Source: Hyphomicrobiales bacterium (GTDB lineage Bacteria; Pseudomonadota; Alphaproteobacteria; Rhizobiales; Rhizobiaceae). From it: DNA of 64,000 bases. A program made the position numbers and the translations under genes. Below are positions 1 through 8,122 of the stretch, in pieces; the first letter of the stretch is position 1; each line of letters opens with the position of its first letter. The DNA lies in the NCBI GenBank assembly GCA_900465915.1, contig UBKJ01000010.1, forward strand, positions 22,117 through 86,116, written 5' to 3'. The notes beneath the pieces are model-generated. The model worked only from the letters and a program-made list of their open reading frames with translations. It was not told where the DNA came from and searched no databases.

Positions 1-2
1 CC

Positions 3-191
3 TTCGGCGCGCCGGTGGTGTTCGTGGAGGCGGCCTCGACGATCTACTGGCACCAGTTCCGCAAGGGGCCGGGCGCGGTGGTGGGCGTCGACCGCTTCGG
101 CGAATCCGCGCCGGGACCGGAGATCTACCGCGCGCTGGGCGTGACGGCGGAACGGGTCGCGGCCGAGGCCGAGGCGCTGCTGCGCGACTGA
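3..191 (+). CDS. Transketolase-like protein, C-terminal end (partial)
   Basis: Only the last 62 codons are in the window; the gene begins upstream. The visible end contains the run GVDRFGESAPGPEIYRALG, which matches the C-terminal domain of transketolases, where a short G(V/I)DRFG.SAP segment precedes the final helices. Transketolases move two-carbon ketol units between sugar phosphates with thiamine diphosphate, but the cofactor and active-site parts are not visible here. It ends in TGA and runs into a 15-bp-stem hairpin shared with the convergent GntR gene. A polyol or pentose pathway upstream would fit the neighbouring modules, but that is inference. Confidence 0.75.
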   Translation, partial: FGAPVVFVEAASTIYWHQFRKGPGAVVGVDRFGESAPGPEIYRALGVTAERVAAEAEALLRD

Positions 192-214
192 GCCTTCACG
201 AGACTTCTCCATGA

Positions 215-250
215 CGGGGCCGGGGCGTCTGTCGCGACGCCCCGGCCCCG
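215..250. terminator. Bidirectional stem-loop between convergent genes
   Basis: A perfect 15-bp inverted repeat (215-229 and 236-250) with a 6-nt loop separates the ends of the transketolase-like gene (plus) and the GntR gene (minus). There is only a short T-rich stretch after it on the plus strand (near 254-259), so termination strength is uncertain. Confidence 0.7.
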
Positions 251-283
251 ATCGTCTTTACGGCGCCCGCGCGGCCCGTGGCG

Positions 284-1021
284 TCAATAGGTCCGCTGCA
301 GGTTGATCGTCAGCCGCGTGCGGTCCGGGTGGTGCCAGGATTCGTAATATTCCAGCACGTTCCGGTCCTGGTCGTAGGTCACTTCGCGGTTGAACAATAC
401 GTAGCTGTCCATCGCCACGTGCAATTGCTCGGCGATGGCCTCGTCGTCCAGCCGCGCCAGCTCGACCTGCCGCAGGCCGGTGGTGGCGACGGCGTCGTAG
501 CGGGCGGCGAGATAGGCGTAGAGCGAGGCGTCCTCCAGCTCCTTCCGGCAGGAGATCAGGTCGGGAAAGCGCGAATAGGGCAGGTAGTTGCGCACCGTCA
601 GCAGCACCACGCCGTCGGCGTAGCGCAGGCGTTCCAGGAAGACGGCGTCGTCCTCGCCGATATGCTGCGCCACATGCGGCGGCGGCGTGATCCGCTCCAG
701 CTTCAGCACCCGCGTCGTCAGCTTGAAGCCGGCCTTGGCCATGCTCTCGCCCAGCGGGTCGAGCTGCTGCACCAGGGCGATCGGCACCTTGCGCTCCAGC
801 ACGAAGGCTCCGCGGCCGCGCTCCGTCTCGATGAGATTGTCATGCGCCAGCGATTGCAGCGCCTGCCGCACCACGCTGCGCGACACGTCGTATTGCTCGC
901 ACAGCTCGCTTTCGGTCGGCAATTTGTCGCCCGGCCGCAGGGCGCCCGAATCGATGGCCGCCCGCAGCGTTTCGGCAAGCTGGAAATAAAGCGGTATGGG
1001 AGAATTGCGTTCGATGCCCAT
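284..1021 (-). CDS. GntR family transcriptional regulator, HutC type with UTRA domain
   Basis: A 245-residue regulator. Residues about 8-75 form the winged helix-turn-helix typical of GntR proteins (LPTESELCEQYDVSRSVVRQ, about 34-53), and residues about 95-238 look like the UTRA ligand-binding domain of the HutC subfamily. It is divergent from the deoC-ALDH-transporter operon, so it probably represses that operon and senses one of its substrates or intermediates. The ATG at 1021 was chosen as the only in-frame ATG that keeps the domain intact; the nearest GGAGG lies about 13 nt upstream, a long spacing. A much longer open frame continues upstream on this strand through the divergent operon, but that part is only a shadow of those genes. 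Confidence 0.9.
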   Translation of the reverse strand: MGIERNSPIPLYFQLAETLRAAIDSGALRPGDKLPTESELCEQYDVSRSVVRQALQSLAHDNLIETERGRGAFVLERKVPIALVQQLDPLGESMAKAGFKLTTRVLKLERITPPPHVAQHIGEDDAVFLERLRYADGVVLLTVRNYLPYSRFPDLISCRKELEDASLYAYLAARYDAVATTGLRQVELARLDDEAIAEQLHVAMDSYVLFNREVTYDQDRNVLEYYESWHHPDRTRLTINLQRTY

Positions 1022-1158
1022 GCGAATCTGTCTGCCTCCGAAGTGCGAAGCGCCAGTGTGCCCGTTGTCCCCATATCCTGACAAGCGGCGGTTTCCGGCG
1101 GCGGTTTCCGGCCTCGCCGCGGCATGATCGCCGCCGTGAAAACCTGCCCGGACGGTGG

Positions 1159-1222
1159 TTGACAAGCACAGGATAGTTTGATTATGTTGTCCGTACAACA
1201 TTACAAATAGAGATCCGTACAA
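1159..1222 (+). promoter_or_regulatory. deoC operon promoter with probable GntR operator repeats
   Basis: TTGACA (1159-1164) and TATGTT (1183-1188) are spaced 18 bp apart and give a plausible sigma-70 promoter. Over and just after the -10 lie two copies of TCCGTACAA (1190-1198 and 1214-1222), 24 bp apart; the first sits in a palindrome TTGT-N4-ACAA (1187-1198). Two similarly phased sites between a GntR gene and its divergent operon are most simply read as the operator. Binding is inferred. Confidence 0.55.
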
Positions 1223-1255
1223 AGGATCGCAAGCATCCAATCCGGGGAGTCGCCA

Positions 1256-2284
1256 GTGGGTGAGAGCATAGACGTCGTCGAGGCGCGCGGGCAGGCCGGC
1301 GGGCGGCCTCAGGGCCGGATCAGCAACGCCCGGCCGCATCCTTCCAATCCGGGCGTCGCCTTCACGCTGGACCCGGTCGAGGCGGTGCGCGTCAATCTTT
1401 CGGCGGCCGAGCGGCGCGTGGCCTCGCTGGGCGGGCGGCGCACGGTCAAGAAGGACTGGCAGGCGGCCTGGCTGGTGCGCGCGATCGAATGCATCGACCT
1501 CACCACGCTCAACGGCGACGACACGGAAGGCCGCGTGCGCCGGCTCTGCGCCAAGGCGCGCCATCCCCTGCGCGACGATCTTCAGGCCGCGCTGGGCCTC
1601 GCGGACCGCACCGTCACCACCGGCGCGGTCTGCGTCTATCACCGTTTCGTCGCCACCGCCGTCGACGCGCTGGACGGGACCGGTATCCCGGTCGCCGCCG
1701 TCTCGACCGGCTTTCCCGCCGGCCTCTCGCCGCTCGACACGCGGCTGCGCGAGATCGAGGCCTCGGTCGCCGACGGCGCGGAGGAGATCGACATCGTCAT
1801 CACCCGCGAGCATGCGCTGCGCGGCGACTGGCGCGCGCTCTACGACGAGGTGCGGCTCTGCAAGGAGGCCTGCGGGCCGGCGCATATGAAGACCATCCTC
1901 GCCACCGGCGACCTGCAGACGCTGCGCAACGTCGCGCGCGCCTCCTGGGTGGCGATGATGGCGGGCTCGGATTTCATCAAGACCTCCACCGGCAAGGAGG
2001 GCGTCAACGCCACGCTGCCGGTCACGCTTATCATGCTGCGCGCCATCCGCGACTATCGCGCCATGACCGGCCATGTCGTCGGCTACAAGCCGGCCGGCGG
2101 CATCTCGACCGCCAAGGACGCGCTCGCCTATCTGGCGCTGGTCAAGGAGGAGCTGGGCGACGACTGGCTGCAGCCCAACCTGTTCCGCTTCGGCGCCTCC
2201 TCGCTGCTGGCCGATATCGAGCGCCAGCTCGAACACCACGTCACCGGCCGTTACGCGGCCTTCAGCCATCACGCCATGGCTTGA
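1256..2284 (+). CDS. deoC: Deoxyribose-phosphate aldolase (long, DERA-like form)
   Basis: Class I aldolase of 342 residues that would split 2-deoxyribose 5-phosphate into acetaldehyde and glyceraldehyde 3-phosphate. The Schiff-base lysine is K242 in DFIKTSTGKE and the relay lysine is K278 in GYKPAGG; D179 in EEIDIVI fits the catalytic aspartate. Its length and these motifs resemble the animal DERA type more than the roughly 250-residue enterobacterial form, with about 60 extra N-terminal residues. The start is GTG at 1256 with GGGGAG seven bases upstream. It is the first gene of the operon and is followed 12 bp later by an ALDH16-type dehydrogenase, which could oxidise the acetaldehyde. A related 2-deoxy or hydroxylated substrate is possible. 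Confidence 0.93.
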   Translation: MGESIDVVEARGQAGGRPQGRISNARPHPSNPGVAFTLDPVEAVRVNLSAAERRVASLGGRRTVKKDWQAAWLVRAIECIDLTTLNGDDTEGRVRRLCAKARHPLRDDLQAALGLADRTVTTGAVCVYHRFVATAVDALDGTGIPVAAVSTGFPAGLSPLDTRLREIEASVADGAEEIDIVITREHALRGDWRALYDEVRLCKEACGPAHMKTILATGDLQTLRNVARASWVAMMAGSDFIKTSTGKEGVNATLPVTLIMLRAIRDYRAMTGHVVGYKPAGGISTAKDALAYLALVKEELGDDWLQPNLFRFGASSLLADIERQLEHHVTGRYAAFSHHAMA

Positions 2285-2296
2285 GGTAGGAAAATA

Positions 2297-4672
2297 ATGT
2301 CGATTGCTGAGATATTGGACACGATGAGCTACGGCCCCGCCCCCGAAAGCGACAAGGAAGCGCGCGCCTGGATCAAGGGGCTGGGCGGCGAGGCGAAGCT
2401 TTTCATCGGCGGCGCCTGGAAAAGGCCCAAGGGCGGCGAAAGCTTCGAGACCATGGCGCCCGCCACCGGCGAGACGCTGACCCGCGTGGCGCAGGCGGGC
2501 GCGGCCGACGTCGACGCCGCCGTCAAGGCGGCCGCCAAGGCGCAAGGCCCCTGGGCCGCGCTGCCCGGCCACGCCCGCGCGCGCTATCTCTACGCGCTCG
2601 CCCGCCTCATCCAGCGCCACAGCCGCCTGTTCGCGGTGGTGGAGTCGCTCGACAACGGCAAGCCGATCCGCGAGACGCGCGACATCGACGTTCCGCTCGT
2701 CGCCCGCCATTTCTACCATCACGCCGGCTGGGCGCAGCTCATGGACGGCGAGCTTACCGACCGCGAGGCGCTCGGCGTCTGCGGCCAGATCATCCCGTGG
2801 AACTTCCCCCTCCTGATGCTGGCGTGGAAGATCGCGCCGGCCATCGCGCTCGGCAATACGGTGGTGCTGAAGCCGGCCGAATACACGCCGCTGACGGCGC
2901 TGCTTTTCGCCGAGATGTGCCAGAAGGCCGGCCTGCCGGAAGGCGTGGTCAACATCGTCACCGGCGACGGCGCGACGGGCGAGGAGATCGTCCGGCATCC
3001 GGGCGTGGCCAAGATCGCCTTCACCGGCTCTACGGAAGTGGGCCGCCGCATCCGCGAGGCCACCGCCGGCTCGGGCAAGAGCCTGACGCTGGAGCTGGGC
3101 GGCAAGTCGCCCTTCATCGTCTTCGACGACGCCGATCTCGACGCCGCGGTCGAGGGCGTGGTCGACGCCATCTGGTTCAACCAGGGCCAGGTCTGCTGCG
3201 CCGGCTCGCGCCTCCTGGTGCAGGAAGGCGTCCACGACCGCTTCATCGAAAAGCTCAAGGCGCGCATGGAGACGCTGCGCGTCGGCGACCCGCTCGACAA
3301 GGCCATCGATATCGGCGCCATCGTGCATCCGGTGCAGCTCGAACGCATCCGCTCGCTGGTCGAGACCGGCGTCAAGGAAGGCGCGCATCTGCACCAGCCC
3401 AAAGCGGGCGTGCCGGCCTCGGGCTGCTTCTATCCGCCGACGCTTCTGACCGGCGTGCATCCCGCCGCCACCGTCTCGCGGGTGGAGATTTTCGGGCCGG
3501 TGCTGGTCGCCACCACCTTCCGCACGCCGTCGGAGGCGGTCGAGCTCGCCAACAACACCGAATACGGCCTCGCGGCTTCCGTCTGGAGCGAGACGCTGTC
3601 GCTGGCGCTCGACATAGCGCCCAAGCTCAAATGCGGCGTGGTCTGGGTCAACGGAACCAACATGTTCGACGCCGGCGTCGGCTTCGGCGGCTACAAGGAA
3701 TCCGGCTTCGGCCGCGAGGGCGGGCGCGAGGGGCTTTCGGCCTATAGCCGCCCGAAATGGCTGGCCAAGGCCAAGCCGGTCGCGGAAAAGCCCGCCGTCG
3801 CGCCCTCGGGCGAGCCGGTCTCCGCCGCCTTCGTCGACCGCACGGCGAAATTCTATATCGGCGGCAAGCAGGCGCGGCCCGACGGCGGCTATTCGCGTGC
3901 GATCGTGTCGCCGTCCGGCGCGCTGGTCGGCGAGGTGGGCGAGGGCAACCGCAAGGACATCCGCAACGCCGTCGAGGCGGCGCGCAAGGCCGCCTCGTGG
4001 AGCGCGGCCAGCGAGCACAACCGCGCGCAGATTCTTTACTACATCGCGGAGAACCTCGACGCCCGCGCCGGCGAATTCGCCGAACGCCTCGCCGCCATGA
4101 CCGGCCGCCGCCGGCAGGACACGATGCGCGAGGTGGCGGCCAGCGTGTCGCGCCTGTTCAGCTACGGCGCCTGGGCCGACAAATACGAGGGCGCGGTGCA
4201 CAAGCCGCCGATGCGCGGCGTGGCGCTGGCCATGAACGAGCCGCTGGGCGTGCTGGGCGTCGTCTGCCCGGAGGAGCCGGGCCTGCTCGGCTTCGTCTCG
4301 ACCTTCGCCCCGGCCGTGGCGCTCGGAAACCGCGTCGTCGTCGTGCCCTCGGCCGCCCAGGCGCTGGCGGCGACCGACTTCTACCAGGTGCTGGAGACGT
4401 CGGACGTTCCGGCCGGCGTGGTCAACATCGTCACCGGCGACCGCGCCGCGCTGGCGCTGGAGCTGGCGAAGCACGAGGAAGTGGACGGCGTCTGGTGCTT
4501 CGGCCCGGCCGCCATGGGCGCGGCGGTCGAGAAGGCCTCGACCGGCAATCTCAAGCAGGTCTGGGCGGAGAGCGTCCAGCGCGACTGGTTCGACGCGCGG
4601 CAGGGCGAGGGCCGGGAGTTCCTCGCGCGCGCCACGCAGGTCAAGAACATCTGGGTTCCTTACGGGGAGTGA
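2297..4672 (+). CDS. Two-domain aldehyde dehydrogenase, ALDH16-like
   Basis: A 791-residue protein with two ALDH-like parts. The first (about 35-490) has a full NAD(P)-dependent ALDH core: IIPWNFPLLM at about 165-174, general-base E266 in TLELGGK and catalytic C300 in NQGQVCCAGSR. The second (about 510-791) repeats the N-terminal ALDH fold (KFYIGGKQARPDGGYS, later PAGVVNIVTGD) but is shortened and has no GQxC motif, so it should be inactive. This layout matches family ALDH16, whose bacterial members keep the cysteine in domain one. Its position next to deoC suggests that it oxidises the aldolase product. The start ATG follows AGGAAAATA. The full length is in one frame, so this is a real fusion and not two genes. 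Confidence 0.9.
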   Translation: MSIAEILDTMSYGPAPESDKEARAWIKGLGGEAKLFIGGAWKRPKGGESFETMAPATGETLTRVAQAGAADVDAAVKAAAKAQGPWAALPGHARARYLYALARLIQRHSRLFAVVESLDNGKPIRETRDIDVPLVARHFYHHAGWAQLMDGELTDREALGVCGQIIPWNFPLLMLAWKIAPAIALGNTVVLKPAEYTPLTALLFAEMCQKAGLPEGVVNIVTGDGATGEEIVRHPGVAKIAFTGSTEVGRRIREATAGSGKSLTLELGGKSPFIVFDDADLDAAVEGVVDAIWFNQGQVCCAGSRLLVQEGVHDRFIEKLKARMETLRVGDPLDKAIDIGAIVHPVQLERIRSLVETGVKEGAHLHQPKAGVPASGCFYPPTLLTGVHPAATVSRVEIFGPVLVATTFRTPSEAVELANNTEYGLAASVWSETLSLALDIAPKLKCGVVWVNGTNMFDAGVGFGGYKESGFGREGGREGLSAYSRPKWLAKAKPVAEKPAVAPSGEPVSAAFVDRTAKFYIGGKQARPDGGYSRAIVSPSGALVGEVGEGNRKDIRNAVEAARKAASWSAASEHNRAQILYYIAENLDARAGEFAERLAAMTGRRRQDTMREVAASVSRLFSYGAWADKYEGAVHKPPMRGVALAMNEPLGVLGVVCPEEPGLLGFVSTFAPAVALGNRVVVVPSAAQALAATDFYQVLETSDVPAGVVNIVTGDRAALALELAKHEEVDGVWCFGPAAMGAAVEKASTGNLKQVWAESVQRDWFDARQGEGREFLARATQVKNIWVPYGE

Positions 4673-4740
4673 CGGGCGCCCGCGCGGCGTTTCCGAAACT
4701 CTTTCGCACGGCCTGCACGCATAGTCTGGGAGGACATGAC

Positions 4741-5511
4741 TTGTATCTCGAACGTTTCCGGCTCGACGGCGAGCTGGCGGTGATCACGGGCGGCGGGCGC
4801 GGCATCGGCCTCGCCAGCGCCGAGGCGCTCGGCGAAGCGGGCGCGCGCCTCGCCCTCATCGAGCGCGACCCCGCGCTTCTGGAGGAGGCGGCCGCCACGC
4901 TGCGCGGCAAGGGCTACGACGTCTCGACCCATCAGGGCGACGTCACCGACGCGGCCCGCATGCAGGCCATCGCCGACGCGCTGGCCGCGAAGGGCGGCGC
5001 GACGATCCTCGTCAACAACGCCGGCATCGCCCTGAGCGACGTCCCGGCCGAGGCGATGGAGGACGAGCGCTGGCTCAAGGTCATCGACGTCAATCTCAAC
5101 GGCGTCTACTGGTGCAGCCGCGCCTTCGGCCGGCATATGCTCGACGCCGGGCGCGGCGCCATCGTCAATGTCGGCTCCATGTCGGGCTTCATCGTCAACC
5201 GGCCGCAGCCGCAGGCGCATTACAACGCCTCCAAGGCCGCCGTGCACCACCTGACGCGCTCGCTCGCCGCCGAATGGGCCGCGCGCGGCGTCCGCGTCAA
5301 CGCCGTCGCCCCCACCTATATCGAAACGCCGCTCAACGCGCTGGTCGAGGACAACAAGCCGATGCTCGACCGCTGGCTCGATTCCACGCCGATGGCGCGC
5401 ATGGGCAAGGACCACGAGGTGGCGAGCGTGATCCTGTTCCTGGCCTCGCCCGCCGCGAGCCTGATGACCGGCTCCATCGTGGCCGTGGACGGAGGCTACA
5501 CGCTCTGGTGA
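4741..5511 (+). CDS. SDR family NAD(P)-dependent oxidoreductase
   Basis: Classical short-chain dehydrogenase of 256 residues: cofactor loop GGGRGIG (17-23), NNAG motif, and the catalytic set S148, Y161, K165 (YNASK). It probably oxidises or reduces a polyol or keto-sugar of the pathway. The start is unusual. The nearby ATG at 4736 is out of frame, whereas TTG at 4741 is in frame, lies six bases after GGGAGGA, and restores the common SDR start MYLERFRLDG. It lies 68 bp after the ALDH16 gene and upstream of the transporter genes, in the same direction. The substrate cannot be told from sequence. Confidence 0.9.
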   Translation: MYLERFRLDGELAVITGGGRGIGLASAEALGEAGARLALIERDPALLEEAAATLRGKGYDVSTHQGDVTDAARMQAIADALAAKGGATILVNNAGIALSDVPAEAMEDERWLKVIDVNLNGVYWCSRAFGRHMLDAGRGAIVNVGSMSGFIVNRPQPQAHYNASKAAVHHLTRSLAAEWAARGVRVNAVAPTYIETPLNALVEDNKPMLDRWLDSTPMARMGKDHEVASVILFLASPAASLMTGSIVAVDGGYTLW

Positions 5512-5588
5512 TTTCGCGGCGGGCTCGAGGAGAAGCCCGCCGCGCGCATGCAAGGAAACGACGTCACGTTATCAAGGAGGAGAATATC

Positions 5589-6554
5589 GTGAACATCATC
5601 AAGTCGCTGCTGACGGGGTCGGCGGCCCTGTTCTGTCTCGCCCCCGCGGCCCACGCCGCGGATTGCAAGGTCGGCGTCACCATGCCGTCGCTCAACGCGC
5701 CCTATTTCGCCGCGCAGGTCGCCGCCGTGGAGAAGGCGGCCAAGGACAAGGGCTGCGAGGTCGCCACCGCCGACAGCCAGAGCGATTTCTCCAAGCAGAT
5801 CAACGACGTCGAGGACATGGTCGCCAAGGGCGTCAACATCCTGATCCTCAATCCGCGCGACCAGGAGGCGCTGGTGCCGGCCGCCGACGCGGCCACCGCC
5901 GCCGGCGTCAAGGTCGTGGTGATGGATTCGACGCTCAACCCCAAGGCCAACGTCGTCACGCAGGTGCGCTCGTCGAGCGACGAGAACGGCCGCCTCGTCG
6001 GCGACTGGATCGCGAAGAAGATGAAGGGCACGCCGATCAAGATGATCCTCATCTCCGGCAACCAGGGCAATCCCGGCGGGCTCGAGCGCCGCATGGGCGT
6101 GGTCAAGGGCATCGTCGAGGGCCAGATCGTCAACGAGGGCGCGGCCAATCTGCAGATCCTCGGCCAGGGCTGGGGCGACTGGTCGACCGACGGCGGCCTG
6201 AAGGCGGCGGAGGACCTGCTGCAGGCGCATCCCGACGCCAATCTGGTGGTGGGCGAGAACGATTCCATGGTTTTGGGCGCGGTGCAGGCCGCCAAGGCCG
6301 CGGGGCTCAAGAACATCCTGTTCGCCGCCGCCGCCGACGGCCAGCGCGAGGCGCTGGAGATGATCAAGGACGGCAGCTACGGCGCGACCGGGCTGAACGA
6401 TCCCGACCTCGTCGGCAAGACCGCCTTCGACATCGCCTACAAGGCCTATAAGGGCGAGATCCCGGCCGATTTCCCCAAGCTCACCCTGACGCCCGCCGAC
6501 GTGATCTCCAAGGACAACGTCGACAAATATTACAATCCCAAGTCCGTCTTTTGA
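5589..6554 (+). CDS. Ribose-type sugar ABC transporter, substrate-binding protein
   Basis: Periplasmic binding protein of 321 residues (peripla_BP_4/RbsB type). It starts with GTG at 5589, eight bases after AAGGAGG. A signal peptide is visible (MNIIKSLLTGSAALFCLAPA, cleavage likely after AHA at 21-23). The mature part begins CKVGVTMPSLNAPYFAAQ, a typical start of RbsB-like proteins, and has the late FAAAADGQREALEMIKDG segment. It delivers a sugar or polyol to the ATPase and permease encoded next. A stem-loop directly follows the stop codon. The ligand is unknown; the surrounding dehydrogenases argue for a polyol or deoxy-sugar. Confidence 0.92.
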   Translation: MNIIKSLLTGSAALFCLAPAAHAADCKVGVTMPSLNAPYFAAQVAAVEKAAKDKGCEVATADSQSDFSKQINDVEDMVAKGVNILILNPRDQEALVPAADAATAAGVKVVVMDSTLNPKANVVTQVRSSSDENGRLVGDWIAKKMKGTPIKMILISGNQGNPGGLERRMGVVKGIVEGQIVNEGAANLQILGQGWGDWSTDGGLKAAEDLLQAHPDANLVVGENDSMVLGAVQAAKAAGLKNILFAAAADGQREALEMIKDGSYGATGLNDPDLVGKTAFDIAYKAYKGEIPADFPKLTLTPADVISKDNVDKYYNPKSVF

Positions 6555-6570
6555 GCGAGGCGCCAACGGG

Positions 6571-6598
6571 CGGACGCGCCGGCCAAAAGGCGCGTCCG
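6571..6598 (+). other. Intercistronic stem-loop after binding-protein gene
   Basis: A 10-bp perfect GC-rich stem (6571-6580 with 6589-6598, loop 8 nt) lies between the binding-protein gene and the ATPase gene. It may stabilise the upstream mRNA end or cause partial termination. Confidence 0.55.
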
Positions 6599-6610
6599 TT
6601 TGAGGATTCC

Positions 6611-8122
6611 ATGACCGAACTCGTCAGCCTCAGGGGCATCAGCAAGAATTTCTTCGGCGTGCAGGCGCTGAAAGGCGTGGATTTCGACCTGCGCGCCGGC
6701 GAGGTCCACGCGCTGGTGGGCGAAAACGGCGCCGGCAAGTCGACGCTGATGCGGGTCCTGGGCGGCGAGATCGCCCCGACCTCGGGCGAGGTGCGGCTTT
6801 ATGGCGAGGCGGTCGAGCTCGCCGGGCCGCGCGACGCCGCCGGCCGGGGCGTTTCCGTCATCCACCAGGAACTGGCGCTGGCGCCGGACCTGACGGTGGC
6901 CGAGAACATCTTTCTCGGCCGCATGCCGCGCCTCGTCAACCACGCCGCGCTGCGCCGGGCGGCGCGCGACATATTGGAGCGGCTCGGCTTCGCCATCGAT
7001 CCGGCGGCGCAGGCCGGCGGCCTGACGGTGGCGCACCAGCAGGTGGTGGAGATCGCCAAGGCGCTGTCCAACAAGGCGCGCATCATCGTCTTCGACGAGC
7101 CCACCGCCGTGCTCGCCAACAGCGACGCCGAGCGGCTTCTGGCCATCATCCGCGAGCTGCGCGCCGGCGGCACCGGCGTCGTCTATATCTCGCACCGGCT
7201 CGGCGAGGTGTTCGACCTCGCCGACCGCATCACCGTCATGAAGGACGGCGCCCATGTCGAGACGCTCGCCACCGCCGACACGGACGTGGACGCGGTGATC
7301 GCGCGCATGGTGGGGCGCAGGATGTCGGCGCTGTTTCCGCCGAAGACCGGCCGCGCCTTGGGCGAAGTGACGCTGTCGGTGCGCAACGTCAGCCGCGGCC
7401 GCAAGGTGCGCGACGTGAGCTTCACGCTGCGCGCCGGCGAGGTGGTCGGGCTGGGCGGGCTGGTCGGCTCTGGCCGCACCGAGGTGGCGCGGCTGATCTT
7501 CGGGGCCGACCGCATGGATTCGGGCTCGATCGAGCTCAACGGCCGGCCGCTGCGCCTGTCCTCGCCGCGCGACGCCGTGCGCACCCGCGTCGGCCTGGTG
7601 CCGGAGGACCGCAAGGGGCAGGGCGTCATCCTGGAGGCGCCGATCCGGGTCAACACGACCCTGGCCAAGATCCGCAGCGTCGCCCGGCTCGGCTTCCTCA
7701 ACGTCGGCAAGGAGCGCCGCGTGGCGACCAAGCTCGGCGCCGACATGCGGCTGAAGGCGGCGAGCGTCGACGCGCCGGTGGCGAGCCTTTCCGGCGGCAA
7801 CCAGCAGAAGGTGGCGCTGGCCAAATGGTTCCACGCCGATTGCGACCTCCTCATCCTCGACGAGCCGACGCGCGGCGTCGACGTCGGGGCGAAAAGCGAA
7901 ATCTACGGCCTGATCGACGGGCTGGCCCGGGCGGGCAAGGCGGTTCTCGTCATCTCGTCCGAGCACCAGGAATTGTTCGGCCTGTGCGACCGCATCCTCG
8001 TCATGGCGGAAGGCGCCGTGGTGGGCGAACTGGACGAGAGCCGGTTCACCGAACAGGAACTTCTGACGCTGGCGATGACCCAGACGAGCCGGGACAGGGA
8101 CAGGAACGAGGCGAAACCATGA
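6611..8122 (+). CDS. Ribose-type sugar ABC transporter, double ATPase subunit
   Basis: A 503-residue RbsA/MglA-type protein with two fused ATP-binding halves. The first half has Walker A GENGAGKS (37-44) and the degenerate signature LTVAHQQVVEIAKAL; the second has LSGGNQQK and Walker B LLILDEPTRGVDVG. It powers import through the permease encoded next. ATG at 6611 was preferred over a start 60 bp upstream, because MTELVSLRGISKNFFGVQ is the usual family N-terminus and the extra residues would overlap the stem-loop. Its stop overlaps the permease start (ATGA), which implies translational coupling. Confidence 0.93.
   Translation: MTELVSLRGISKNFFGVQALKGVDFDLRAGEVHALVGENGAGKSTLMRVLGGEIAPTSGEVRLYGEAVELAGPRDAAGRGVSVIHQELALAPDLTVAENIFLGRMPRLVNHAALRRAARDILERLGFAIDPAAQAGGLTVAHQQVVEIAKALSNKARIIVFDEPTAVLANSDAERLLAIIRELRAGGTGVVYISHRLGEVFDLADRITVMKDGAHVETLATADTDVDAVIARMVGRRMSALFPPKTGRALGEVTLSVRNVSRGRKVRDVSFTLRAGEVVGLGGLVGSGRTEVARLIFGADRMDSGSIELNGRPLRLSSPRDAVRTRVGLVPEDRKGQGVILEAPIRVNTTLAKIRSVARLGFLNVGKERRVATKLGADMRLKAASVDAPVASLSGGNQQKVALAKWFHADCDLLILDEPTRGVDVGAKSEIYGLIDGLARAGKAVLVISSEHQELFGLCDRILVMAEGAVVGELDESRFTEQELLTLAMTQTSRDRDRNEAKP

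Noticed and set aside
1022..4474. Very long open frame on the minus strand upstream of the GntR gene
   Set aside because: It runs antisense through deoC and the ALDH16 gene, has Arg/Ala/Asp-rich low-complexity composition and no domain; it is a high-GC shadow of the real genes.
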